Origin: Maratus speciosus | Taxonomy: Eukaryota > Arthropoda > Arachnida > Araneae > Salticidae | NCBI GenBank assembly: GCA_963932465.1 | Contig: OZ010798.1 | Location: 19,204,981 to 19,268,980, forward strand | Direction of reading: 5' to 3' | Length of the DNA: 64,000 bases | Part shown: in pieces, positions 47,146 through 57,765 of the stretch | Position numbering within the stretch: position 1 is the stretch's first letter | Layout: each line of letters opens with the position of its first letter | Program-made: the position numbers and the translations under genes | Notes under the pieces: generated by a model | What the model was told of the DNA's origin: nothing | Seen by the model: only the letters and a program-made list of their open reading frames with translations | The model's database searches: none

Positions 47146-48398
47146 GGAAATTGGGTTTTTCATGAAAAAACCCACGTGGGTTGGGTTTTTTAAAAAAAGC
47201 CCGGGTTTTTGCGAACCCTGCACTCCAGGCACCGTTCTAGGATGCATTTAAAAACTTCTTTGCCTAATCAAAGAGAGTAAAACAGTTATTCTTGCTAAGT
47301 TGAGACTATATAAAATTTGAATAGATTGTATTATTTATTTACTTTTACTTTAGTCTCTTCCTGACAAACAAATAATATCTATGATCCTGTATAATTTTTT
47401 CACAATTTCTCTTTGATTTTAAAATGAGATTTAGAATTTAAGATTTAAGAAGATGATTTTAGAATTTAAGAAAATTTTATTTATTTGTTTTACTTCTCAA
47501 AAGAAGCCATGAAATTTAAAATTTTATTAATTAAAAGAGTTTTGTAATTATCCTCTTCTTAAATAACTCAAAGCAGATTTTTTTCAGCATAAAGTTTACT
47601 TGAATAAGCTCTTGTTTACTAGAATAAAAGTTTGTTTTAAATATTATGTAGAATTGTTTTAAAATTTAACATTTTAAGGAACAGATAGATGTTATAAGTT
47701 CCCACGGCCGCCATCTTGAAATTCTTCTTGGCATGAAAAGCCCTTTTCCGCCAAGTAGTAAATGTCGCCAAGCACCAGTTTATACGCATGTTTGGCTTAA
47801 CAAAAATAAAATGTAAATAATAAACAAAATTCGCTAAACTGACAATCAGTAATCGTTGTATGAGCGCTTCGCGCACATTTACCAAGAAAAAACATCGCCG
47901 AATTCAGCATTTCTCGCAGTATAGCATTCTCAAAATTCAGCAGTTCTTGTTTTGTAGCAATCTCAAAATGTAAAAAACTCTTAAAGCAGCAAAATATACA
48001 TAAAATTATCAACATACCTTAACAGACATCTGCTTTCTTGAAACCTCCAGCACGAAATATCTCTCATAACATTGCCGTCATTTTTCAAAATAGGCTTAAT
48101 ACCAGGGCTGGCTTTTTGCCGGCAGAAATAGGTTTCTGCCCTGCCAGTGGCAGAAAGTGGTTTTAACCGGCAGAAATTGGCAACAACTGGCATAAACACA
48201 TTTCATACATAATCTGAGATTTTTTTTTTAGAAGTATTAAATTCCTTAAGTACATTTTTTTTTTCAGTATAAATAACAAATGAAATATCGTGGGTAGTTT
48301 TAATTAAAAAATAAATAGATTTGTATTAGAATAAATGAGTTGTATAACAGATAAAAATTTTGTTATAATATGATTGTATAATTTTATATGTAAACAAT

Positions 48399-48948
48399 TA
48401 TCAAAATTAAAGTGACGCTGTGATCTGACTTAGATTAGTTAAAAAATTACTTTACACATACTTATGTTTTGTCTTCTGAAATATATTTAGAAATTGAAAC
48501 ATTTTTTTTTTTCAATACACTATCAAATATGTCATACATTTTCTCAGCTGATGTTATGTATTAAATGTATTTAATTCAATAAATTTATTTATCTTTTGCG
48601 TCACGATATCCAGCACTATCCGTAAAACTTGTGTAAACGTTTATTTTGCGTCATAGTATCTAAACTAAGTAAATAGTATGCAAATAGATAGTGTGATGCA
48701 AAGAAAACATTTACACAAATTTTACCGATGGTTCTGGATATCGTGACGCAAAAGATAAATAAATTTATTGAATTAAATACATTTAATACATAACATCAGC
48801 TGAGAAAATGTATGACATATTTGATAGTGTATTGAAAAAAAAAAATGTTTCAATTTCTAAATATATTTCAGAAGACAAAACATAAGTATGTGTAAAGTAA
48901 TTTTTTAACTAATCTAAGTCAGATCACAGCGTCACTTTAATTTTGATA
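48399..48948. repeat. 550-bp palindrome; 215-bp arms identical, centre diverged
   Basis: The arms 48399-48613 and 48734-48948 are exact reverse complements as far as I can read, including an 11-base homopolymer. The adjoining inner ~48 bases on each side (48614-48661 and 48686-48733) match at only about 80 percent. Words inside include GCGTCACGATATCC. No coding potential and no TSD were seen. Confidence 0.85.
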
Positions 48949-49044
48949 TCATATCTTTTAAAACTCATATTTTGAATGAAAAAGTATCACTGATTAAAAA
49001 TAAATACAAAAAAAAAGAAAAATTAAATATATATAAATTCATTT

Positions 49045-49812
49045 TAATAGCACAGCGTCACTTAAAATTTGATATCAGAATTTTTAAGACCCATATTTCA
49101 GATTCATATAGCCATAAAGTAAAGTGCTGCGTCAAACTTTTAACCCGTTAAGGGTTTTTGTATTGATATCATTACTTTTTTGAGGTTTAGGATCAAAAGA
49201 TTAAAAAAGTACACCTTCATAGATAAAATTGGATTAAATTTTCCTAGAAACAAAATAAACTTAATGAAATACCAAAATTTTAGAAAAAGTGCATGAAAAA
49301 TAGAATACTTTTAATTCATATCTTGGTACTACTTGCGGATTCGCCCGGAGTCCACCTTGTTTCTTTGTTGATCATCGCCGATGTTAAATTTATTTATTTT
49401 ATGTTATGTTTGTTGTTGTTTATATTATGTTTGTTGTTGTTATGTTATTAAATTAAGCATAAAGTGATTATAAAAGACCAACAAAGAAACAAGATAGCGG
49501 ACTCCGAGTGAATTCGCAAGTAGTTTCCATATCTTTTTAAACTCATACTTTGAATTTATGAGAGATATGAATGATAAAGCATCAATGATTAAACTTTTAT
49601 ACATCTTTTTAAATTGAACATAATTTTTGCACATGCGATTATAAAAAAATAAAATGATGAAATATATATAGAGATTATAATTGATAGCATAGCGTCACTC
49701 AAAATTTGATATCATTATTTTTAAGTTCCATATTTAAAATTCTTAGAGAATAAGATAAAGTGCTGCATCACTAACTTTTAACCCATTTTAAGGGTTTTTG
49801 TATTGATACTAC
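49045..49812. repeat. direct repeat with GCGTCACT words
   Basis: The unit AGCACAGCGTCACTTAAAAT... to GGGTTTTTGTATTGAT at 49050-49165 recurs at 49686-49807. AAACTCATATTTTGAAT at 48960 and AAACTCATACTTTGAAT at 49539 belong to the same unit. The GCGTCAC word also occurs in the palindrome just upstream. A GG-type MITE (49325-49527) inserted into one unit. Confidence 0.6.
49325..49527. mobile_element. 203-bp GG-type MITE, TSD CATATCTT
   Basis: The left end GGTACTACTTGCGGATTCGC and the right end, inverted GAAACTACTTGCGAATTC, match, then CGGAGTCC and CTTGTTTCTTTG. A perfect 8-bp TSD, CATATCTT, lies at 49317-49324 and 49528-49535. The interior is shared with 34215-34438. Confidence 0.88.
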
Positions 49813-49818
49813 TACTTA

Positions 49819-50174
49819 CAGGGATGGGGAATTTTCAGAAAATCTTACCAAACAAAGATTTATTTTATGAGCCAGCAAGATACAACGTACAGTTCAAAAA
49901 CAATGAGAAAACACACAGCAAAAATAGTTTACACTGTTACTAAGAAATTATTAAAATTGTTATTAAAAAATATATACAACAGAGGAAAGTTTAGTATAAG
50001 ATAGAACTTAGCACTATCGAAGTAAATTTGAAAAATATAACCAACTATTAAAAAAATGTTTTTGCCAGACCTTATATAGCCTGCAGTATTTTCAAAGATT
50101 GCCTAAAAATCCAATCGCCCTGCGAGGAAAGGTACTCGCCAGTGGCAAGCAAAATGATATATTTCCCATTCCTG
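49819..50174. mobile_element. 356-bp hAT MITE, CAGGGATGGGGAA ends
   Basis: The ends CAGGGATGGGGAATTTTCAG and, inverted, CAGGAATGGGAAATATATC are flanked by ACTACTTA (49811-49818) and ACTATTTA (50175-50182), a TSD with one change. It shares AATCTTACCA, CAGCAAGAT and ACTCGCC words with 55015-55383. Confidence 0.82.
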
Positions 50175-50182
50175 ACTATTTA

Positions 50183-51304
50183 AAGTGTTTTCAACTGGTT
50201 TTAATTGCAAAAGAAGATCTTTAACATTATAAAGATTATAGTCTGATAATTTCAAAGAAATGTTAATAGTGTATTAATAATTTTAGTATAATGGCTGTGG
50301 TTATTGATAAAAGTTTCAAAACAAGTTATCTGACTGTTCTAGTAAAAGTTGCAAGGTAAGAGTAGTGTAAAATGATCATTGCATTCTTTTAACCAAGCAT
50401 ATACAACATGGTAATTGTGAAAGTACTTTTGTATTTCAATGACATGTTTTGTAATTGTTTGTGGAGTTATATTGTCACCTAGAAGATTTAACCAATGAGT
50501 AGAGCAACCATATGCTTTAAGTTTATCAGTATCTCTTCATTCTTGCCTCATGTAGTTAAAATAAAATCCTTAAAACCCTGTTTTAAAATACTAGTATAAT
50601 TTTTGCCAGCAACAAAAATTGTGACAAAAGGTATTTTTGATGTGATGGTCTTTTCCACTTCGGCACAAATTGGCCATCAATGGTTGAAGTTCACAATAAT
50701 TTTCAGAAACAGATAGGTGAAATTTGTGATATTTACTTTTGCTAAGCAACGTAGATTATAGAAAATTGCAGACAATGGATGCACATATTATTAGTGACAT
50801 TTTAGATACCGTGTCCTTGCACCATTTAAAAAAAAAAAATGCTAAACGTAACTAGAGATGAAAAAGCTGTATTTTATTTAGCGATAGATAATAGATTTTT
50901 TAATTGCCACTTTAAAAACTTTAATTGCCATGCGGCAGGGTTGGCCTTTTATGATTCATTCGAGACAAATTATTAATAATCTAAAATATTTCTATAGCAA
51001 CAGTAAAAAAGTCTTAAAGATTCATTAGATGGAACCCATCAAAACTTGATGGCACCAAACAAAAAAGTCTAACTCTTTAAAATGTTATTTACTGACATAA
51101 CAACATCAATAAATCTCTCATTATTTGGTACTAATTTCATATAAAATACATTCATATCTACTACGATCATAAAATCCTTATTAGAATCGGTAGATAATAA
51201 ACTATGTAGTGCATACAAATGCATTTTGTGTGCACTAATGTTAGATAATGACGAAAATGTATTGTACAATATATATCGGTATCATGCTGATCGATGGCAA
51301 AGCA
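50183..51304. other. non-coding stretch inside the fourth hAT shell
   Basis: AT-rich. It might include decayed hAT transposase sequence on the minus strand (50380-50720), since words such as CCAATGAGTAGAGCAACC and GGCCATCAATGG look like former coding sequence. I could not read a convincing protein. No other feature was seen. Confidence 0.3.
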
Positions 51305-51312
51305 CTTTTAAG

Positions 51313-53032
51313 TAGGGATGGGCAATGTCTAGAATTAAATATCATGATAAATCAGCATCTTTATATCATATTCCGATATATCGATTTAGGAAAGTGCCCC
51401 CCGGGGAGGGGGGGGAGCAAAGTGGTGGGCGGAGCACTGGAAGTGCATAAAATGATTAAGCAGTCACAGGCCTTTCCAACAATATGTCACATAACAGGTG
51501 TCGGCAAAATTTAGGAAAGTGCCCCCCATGGGGGAAAAGTGGTGAGTGGTGCACCGGAGGGCCATAAAATGATTAAGCGGTCACAGGCCTTTGCAACGAT
51601 ATGTCTTATGAGGGGTGATGGCAAAATATACAAAAAGACCCTCCCTCGGGGGGGGGGGGGCGACAAGTGGGGAGTGGGACCCTGATGGTGCATAACATGA
51701 ATAAGCAGTCACAGGCCTTTCCAATGATGTCACATGATGGGTGTTAGCAAAATTTAGAAAAGTGCCCCCCAGGGGTGTCAAAGTGGTGGGCAGGGCACCG
51801 GAAGGCCATAAAATGATTAAGCAGTCACTGGCCTTTCCAACGATATGTCACATGAGGGGTGTCGGTAAAACTTAGAAAAAAGCCCTCCCGCAAGGGGGGG
51901 ACAAGTGGGGAGAGGAATGCTGAAGGTGCATAACATGAATAAATGATCACATGATGAGTGTCGGCAAAATTTAGGAAAGTGCCACCTTGGGGGTCAAAGT
52001 GGTGGGCGGAGCACCGGAAATGCATAAAATGATCAAGCGGTCACAGGTCTTTGCAAGATACGTCACATAAGGGGGGGGGGGTGCAAAATTTAGAAAAGGC
52101 CCTCCCACGGGAGGGGATAGGGACACTGGAGGGGCATAACATGAATAAGCGGCAACAGGCCATTCAACGATATGTCACATAAGGGGTCTCGGTAAAATTT
52201 AGAAAAGTGCCCCCCAGATGTGGAAGTGGGGGGTGGTCACCGGAGGTGCATAACATGAATAAGTGGTCACAGGCCTTTCCAATGATATGCCACATGAGGG
52301 GCTCGGCCAAAGTTAGAAAAGTGGCCCTGAGGACCCAGCTATATAATTATTATTTCATTTGTCTAATTAAATCCACTGATGCAAATAAAATGTTATATTT
52401 TATTTCTTTATCGTCCCGATTCACACATTGTTCAATAACAAAGAGCAAATATTCATCAACACCGCTGAAATCTAAATACCATAATGAAATGAAAGACATG
52501 GTGTCTGAAGCATAAAACGCATATGCTCAGAGATTCAGCTTACACCGTCAATACCATAAATATATTTATATATATATATGTATCATCTGATGTCAGTGAT
52601 CACACAGAAAACTGCATGTACGATACTTATCACCCACCAAAACGAAATCACATACCATTAGTATCATGAACATGGAACCCGAGGAGTCTGTATTTAATAT
52701 CACAATTTAGGCTGGCAGAAGTCGCACCGTTAATATCAAGAATACTGAAACCGAGGAATTGGTATTTTTAATACCACGGTTTAGACTTGAGAGGAGACAC
52801 TCCGTTAGTATCATAATAATCGGAACAGACGATTCAGTATTTAATACCACGGTTTAGACTGGGTCGAAGCTGAAGAAGCGCTGCTTAATGTTGCTGTTTA
52901 ATGAAGAACCACGATAATCACGGTTTACATCACGATTATGATATTCATGATATACCGTTTTGTAAGGTTTTTTAATATCGTTATCACAATTACCATTTTA
53001 TATCAATTTTATCAATATATCGCCCAGCTCTA
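51313..53032. mobile_element. hAT-like element, TAGGGATGGGCAAT end
   Basis: The left end TAGGGATGGGCAATGTCTAG and, inverted, the right end TAGAGCTGGGCGATATATTG are the common GGGCGATAT type of hAT terminus. CTTTTAAG (51305-51312) and CTTTTAAA (53033-53040) are a TSD with one change. Repeated ATATCG and ATACCACGGTTTAGAC words occur on the right. The interior is largely a tandem array. No transposase. Confidence 0.8.
51388..52345. repeat. ~120-bp GC-rich tandem array, eight to nine units
   Basis: Units start AAAGTGCCCCCC and contain GTGGTGGGCGGAGCACCGGA, GCATAAAATGA(T/A)TAAGC, GTCACAGGCCTTTCC and ATATGTCACATGAGGGGTG. Unit starts are near 51390, 51512, 51633, 51755, 51874, 51972, 52090, 52200 and 52313. 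Two alternating subtypes can be seen, one with GTGCCCCCC and one with CCCTCCC. This is by far the most GC-rich stretch in the window. Confidence 0.85.
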
Positions 53033-53122
53033 CTTTTAAATTATTTGCATTGAAGTACATACAGATTTTTACCACAGAAAACAGCGAATGCTTACATGCA
53101 TAAATATATAAATACACTAATT

Positions 53123-53672
53123 TTTTTCTATTACACAACATAAATCAAACGTCTTTATATTTATTGATTGGCCCAGAAGCAGAATTTTCTGCGTCAGTCT
53201 GCAGCAAACAAAAATTTATCTGTGACCCAATAAGCCTACTATCATAAGAAATAACAGAAACACTTAAAGTAAGCAAAATTTCCATTTATAAAGAATATAT
53301 ATAATATAAGGATACAACAAATACCATAAATCTAGAGACTTAAAGCAAATTTCAGCTATTTTTTAAGCCCAGCATTTATTTTTAAGTTGGTGGATTTTTT
53401 TTTTATTACACAACATAAATCAAACGTCTTTATATTTATTGATTGGCCCAGAAGCAGAATTTTCTGCGTCAGTCTGCAGCAAACAAAAATTTATCTGTGA
53501 CCCAATAAGCCTACTATCATAAGAAATAACAGAAACACTTAAAGTAAGCAAAATTTCCATTTATAAAGAATATATATAATATAAGGATACAACAAATACC
53601 ATAAATCTAGAGACTTAAAGCAAAATTCAGCTATTTTTTAAGCCCAGCATTTATTTTTAAGTTGGTGGATTA
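53123..53672. repeat. 275-bp direct tandem duplication, nearly identical
   Basis: The two units (53123-53397 and 53398-53672) differ by only one or two bases. They contain TTGATTGGCCCAGAAGCAGA, GTCAGTCTGCAGCAAAC and AAGCCCAGCATTTATTTTT. A third, diverged copy is at about 63785-64000. High identity between units points to a recent duplication or to an assembly artefact. Confidence 0.85.
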
Positions 53673-53740
53673 ATCTGCAAGGTTTAAAATAATCTGCAGC
53701 GCCCGCTTCCGTGCTGCACTGTTTCTGCTACTGGGTTGAT

Positions 53741-54034
53741 TGGAATATATATATATATATTTTAAACCCTCCGAGCATCTTGAAGGCGTTCCGGCATTTT
53801 CATAAAAATGCTTATAAGAATAATTTTAATTAAAATTTTCTTTTCCTGTTTGTTTCTAAAATACACTTCATGCTCCTTTATTTGATAGACATCTTGAAAT
53901 ACAATTCTGCTGAAAATATTTTTGTCTACAACAGATTAAAGTTGTTTTTGGGAAACTGAAAAATATGCTCAAACCGCTCAGAGAGATAAAATATTTCTTA
54001 ATTTATTTCTGAGTAATATTGTACTGAGTACTGT
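53741..54034. other. non-coding; TA microsatellite
   Basis: A short (TA)n run at about 53746-53762 followed by AT-rich sequence. No gene. Confidence 0.5.
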
Positions 54035-54540
54035 TTCGGCCAGGTGTCATGAACTGTGCAAATACCGAATTGAAAAAAAAAAAAAAAAACTTGTGCACAC
54101 ATAAGTGCACTCGCATATTAAAGTATAAATTTTTTAAATATAAATCAGTGTTGATTTCAGGGGGTGACCCTGGGGGGGAACACCCCCCCCCCACCCCCCC
54201 ACCCCCCCAAGAAGATTTGAGATTTTGTGTTTTCAATGGTCAAAAAGTGCAATCCCTCCTGGAGAAAAGTGTCTGAATTCAACACTGATAGAAACAATGA
54301 TTAAAGAGATGACCTGTAATATGCAAAATGCTTAAAAACAAACAGTGCCGATTAATTTTCTTGTTTATACAGTACATACAGTGTTTAGTTTTGCTACTTT
54401 TTCGGCCAGATGTCATGCACTCTGCAAATACACAAATTAAAAAAAAAAAAAAAAAATCACTGGTGCACACATATGTGCACTCGCATATTAATGTATACAT
54501 TTTAAAAATATAAACAATCAGTCAAGAAACAGTACAAAGT
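54035..54540. repeat. direct repeat, two units, one holding a MITE
   Basis: The word TTCGGCCAGGTGTCATGAAC at about 54035 and TTCGGCCAGATGTCATGCAC at about 54400 start two copies of a unit with an A run, GTGCACACAT and GTGCACTCGCATATTAA. The first copy is split by the MITE at 54146-54287. Confidence 0.7.
54146..54287. mobile_element. 142-bp hAT MITE, second copy of the 20299-20460 family
   Basis: The ends CAGTGTTGATTTCAGGGGGT and GTCTGAATTCAACACTG are inverted. Inside is a run of Cs with GGGGGGGAAC, then GGAGAAAAGTGTCTGAATTC, as in the other copy. The flanks ATATAAAT and ATAGAAAC agree at six of eight positions. Confidence 0.75.
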
Positions 54541-55006
54541 CTCTTAATTTTTAATCTGCATTACAACAATTCTTTAATTATGTTAGCTTAGTACTTATCA
54601 TAGAGTACTTTTTTAAATACACGACTTGATTAAAATATTTTGCATTACAGTTTAATTGCTTTAAACCTACAAACTGGTTAATTTATTTAATAGAAAACTT
54701 ACCAATTGCTGAATAATGATCACCATCTTGCTGGGAAAAAAATAGTGTAACCAGTTTTGTGCTTCACACACTAATTGAGGAAGCATGTAAAACAATTTAC
54801 TACACTAACTGAAAGATATCTGCATTAGAGTCCTGCATCAGGTCGGGTTACTTGCTTTTACCCGAACCGACTCTTGGTTCGGATCGGATCAATAGTAATT
54901 TTTTGTTGCAGGCCAGGTTCACTTTCATTGTTTCGGTTTGGGTTTTGACTCTAATTGGTCGACCTGAATTTCAAATGATATCCAAAGTATTTTTTCAGGT
55001 TGAAGA
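54541..55006. other. non-coding; GGTCGGGT-rich patch
   Basis: AT-rich, with a GC-richer patch at 54838-54960 (CCTGCATCAGGTCGGGTTAC, ACCCGAACCGACTC). This recalls 440-545 and 58755-58790 and is probably a degenerate repeat rather than an exon. Confidence 0.4.
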
Positions 55007-55014
55007 TCTATGTA

Positions 55015-55383
55015 CAGGGGTGGGGAATTTCTAGAAAATCTTACCACCCAAGGATTTATTTCACCAGCCAGTAAAATGCAATCTACAGTTGAAAATTTTT
55101 ATGACAAAATTACGCAACTCAAAAATAGTTGGTTACTATTACTATAATGCATTTTCATATTTTTCTTACCTATAAATTTAAAAAAAATAAACAAGAGATG
55201 AAAGTTTAATATAAAATAGAACTTAGTACCATGTTTACATCGCAATAATTAGGAAAGTTGAAAAATATAGCTACCTAATAAAAAAAAAAGTTTTTGGCAT
55301 ATCTCTATAGTTTGCAGTTTTCAAAAACTACCTAAAAATTCACTCGCCAATAGCGAGTAAAATGATGCATTTCCCTACCCCTG
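55015..55383. mobile_element. 369-bp hAT MITE, CAGGGGTGGGGAA ends, TSD TCTATGTA
   Basis: The ends CAGGGGTGGGGAATTTCTAG and, inverted, CAGGGGTAGGGAAATGCATC match. A perfect 8-bp TSD, TCTATGTA, lies at 55007-55014 and 55384-55391. Family of 49819-50174. Confidence 0.92.
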
Positions 55384-55765
55384 TCTATGTACAATAAGAC
55401 CTCCATAATGGCTTTTCTTTCAAAAGGCAGACATTTCTATTTAGCAAACACTTTTTAATTCCTAAACTTCGGGATGAGTTCCATATCCTGTGCCGGAAGA
55501 TTTTTGGCGAAAAAAAATCTCGCCAAAATGCCGTTTTGGCAACATGAAAATTTTTCCAAGATTGCAGAAAAACATCATTTTAAAATCTTTATATTATTTA
55601 TAAATCAATGATTTTGCACCATTTTTAAAGATAGAAAATGATATAAAAACATGGATTTATAAATTACACAAAGATTTAAAAACGAAGTTTTTGCGCCATC
55701 TTGGAAATTTTCTTCCGATACAATTACACAAATTTTAGCAACATTCTAAATAAATGTTCTTTTTG

Positions 55766-57694
55766 CAGGGGTGATTGTGTTCCGGGTGTAGCCCGGATTT
55801 CTGGGTTTTTCGGTCGATCCTTCCGGGTTTATGAGATTGTTACGTTTAGTGGAAAATTCGAACATTAAAACGTATCGCGAATTTCGGCAAATGGTCGCCG
55901 AAAAAAATCAATTCCTCAATCGTTCGCTGAAAAAAATTGACAATTTCGTCAAGGGATTGCGGGGAAAAAATGTGACTTTCGTCAAAGAATCTCGAAATAA
56001 ACACAATTTTCGTCAAAGGATCGCGATAAAACTAAAATTTTCGTCAAAACAACGCGGGAAAACGCGATTTTCGTCAAAACATCGCGAGAAAAACGGATAT
56101 ATCGTCAAAGGAACGCGGAAAAATGGATATCGTCAAAGGATCGCTGGAAAATGCTAATTTCGTTAAAAGATCACATAAAAAACATGAATTTCTCTAAAGA
56201 ATCGCAGAAAAACAGCGAAATTCGTGAAAAGACCGCAGAAAAAACACATAATTAGAACCGGGAAGGATTTTCCCCATCCCGGAATGATGGGGGAAAATGC
56301 GATTTTTGTCAAAGGATCGCGGGAAAAAAACGCGATTTTCGTCAAAGGATCGCCGGAAAACGGAAATATCGCCAAAGGATCGCTGGAAAAACGCAAACAT
56401 CGTTAAAGGATCGCAGAAAAAACGAATTTCTTTAAAGAATCACGAAAAAAACCCGCAAATTTCACCAAACGATCGTGGAAAAAACGCGAATTTTGTCAAA
56501 GAATCTCGAAATAAAACAAATTTCGTCTAATGATCTTGAAATAAAACAAATTTCTTCTAATCATCGCGAAATAAACACAAATTTCGTCAAAGGATCGCAA
56601 AAAAGTGCAAAATTTGCGAAGGATCGCGAAAAAAACAAGATTTTCGTCCAAAGATTGCGCGAAAAACGAAAATGTCGCCAAAGGATCGCGGAACAACGCA
56701 AATTTCATTAAAGGATCGCGAAAAAAACAAGTTTTTCGTCAAAAGATCACGGGAAAAACGGAAATGTCGCCAAAGGATAGTAGGAAAAACGCAAATTTCA
56801 TTAAAGGATCACGATAATAAAAAAACAATTTCTTCAAAGAATCGCCGAAAAAAACGAGAATTTCGTCAAAGAATCGCTAGAAAAACGGAAATATCGTCAA
56901 TGGATTGCAGAAAAAACGCAAATTTTGTTAAAGGATCACAGGTTGACGCGGAAAAAACATGAATTTCTTTAAAGAATCGCGAAAAAACACGAATTTCATG
57001 AAAGGACCGAAAAAAAAACGCATATTTAGAACAAGGAGTGATTCTCTCCCACCCTCTCTGCTGTTTTTTTTACTCAGAATCACCCCTGGTATTGTGTTAT
57101 CCATCTCAATCTCAGTACAAAAATGTCCAGAATTGCATATCTATATCTGTAATGTGTAATACTCAAGAAGAAAGCAGGAAAAAGAAATTTACCTTGTGTA
57201 AAAGTAAAGCTAAAAAAAAAAAAAAATCTATTTTTATTTATTTTTTTCTAATACTTAGCCACTTAGAAGTAAAATTGGATTGGTTTTGACGTTTTTTTTA
57301 CTCTTTTCAAATAACTAGGTATGACTTGCATTAAATCTGCAGAGAGATCCCACCCTTAATACACAATTTGTACTTGTTTCATGAGTACTTAGAATAAATT
57401 CAATTATTGAGTATAGAATTCAAACTTTGCTTATTTAACAAGATAAATTGCACTCTCCATTTGATGAAGTCATTTAGCTTTCAGTGAAATTAACATAAGT
57501 TTACCAAATTATGTTTTTCTGCAATTGTATATTTCGAACAATAGCAGAAATAAGTCACTTGATTGTCATGCTGTTGCAGCATCAGTTGTTATGTAAATTG
57601 ATATTAGTGCATTTTGCATCGATAATTTTCAGGGTTTTTCACTTTGTATCGATTAATTTTCAGGGTTTTTCACTCTGAGCCACAATCACCCCTG
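55766..57694. mobile_element. CAGGGGTGATTGTG element, 1.9 kb, with minisatellite
   Basis: The ends CAGGGGTGATTGTG and CACAATCACCCCTG are perfectly inverted; TTTTTG flanks both (55760-55765 and 57695-57700). It has the same module order as 31438-33375, with only ten bases' difference in length. Shared right-part words include CAGGGTTTTTCACTTTGTAT and TTGCAGCATCAGTTG. No transposase frame. Confidence 0.85.
55880..57035. repeat. ~30-bp minisatellite array
   Basis: About 38 units with the core TTTCGTCAAAGGATCGCG. The word ACATAATTAGAACCGGGAAGG near 56248 is also found in the arrays at 31.9 and 16.36 kb, so these three arrays derive from a common longer ancestor. Confidence 0.9.
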
Positions 57695-57718
57695 TTTTTG
57701 AGATGAATACTTGTTATT

Positions 57719-57765
57719 GTCAGGGGGGCTCTGCCCCCCTGAACCCCCCGTTCTTAAAACATTTT
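57719..57765 (-). mobile_element. possible Helitron 3' end
   Basis: On the minus strand the end reads GAACGGGGGGTTCAGG followed by GGGGGGCAGAGCCCCCC and TGAC. The hairpin with an AGAG loop is almost the same as in the Helitrons at 9058 and 12881. The last bases CTGA fit CTRR, but the next base is C, not T, and I found no matching 5' end in the loop of the surrounding element. Confidence 0.4.

Larger units (their letters stand above)
43466..47220. mobile_element. second hAT shell, TSD CACTCCAG
   Basis: The ends CAGGGTTCGCAAAGCTGGGC and, inverted, CAGGGTTCGCAAAAACCCGG are flanked by a perfect TSD CACTCCAG (43458-43465 and 47221-47228). Both ends carry AAAAAACCC/GGGTTTTTT words. It interrupts the decaying transposase of the outer shell, so it is younger. 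The interior holds a tandem repeat and a third hAT; no transposase was found. Confidence 0.9.
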
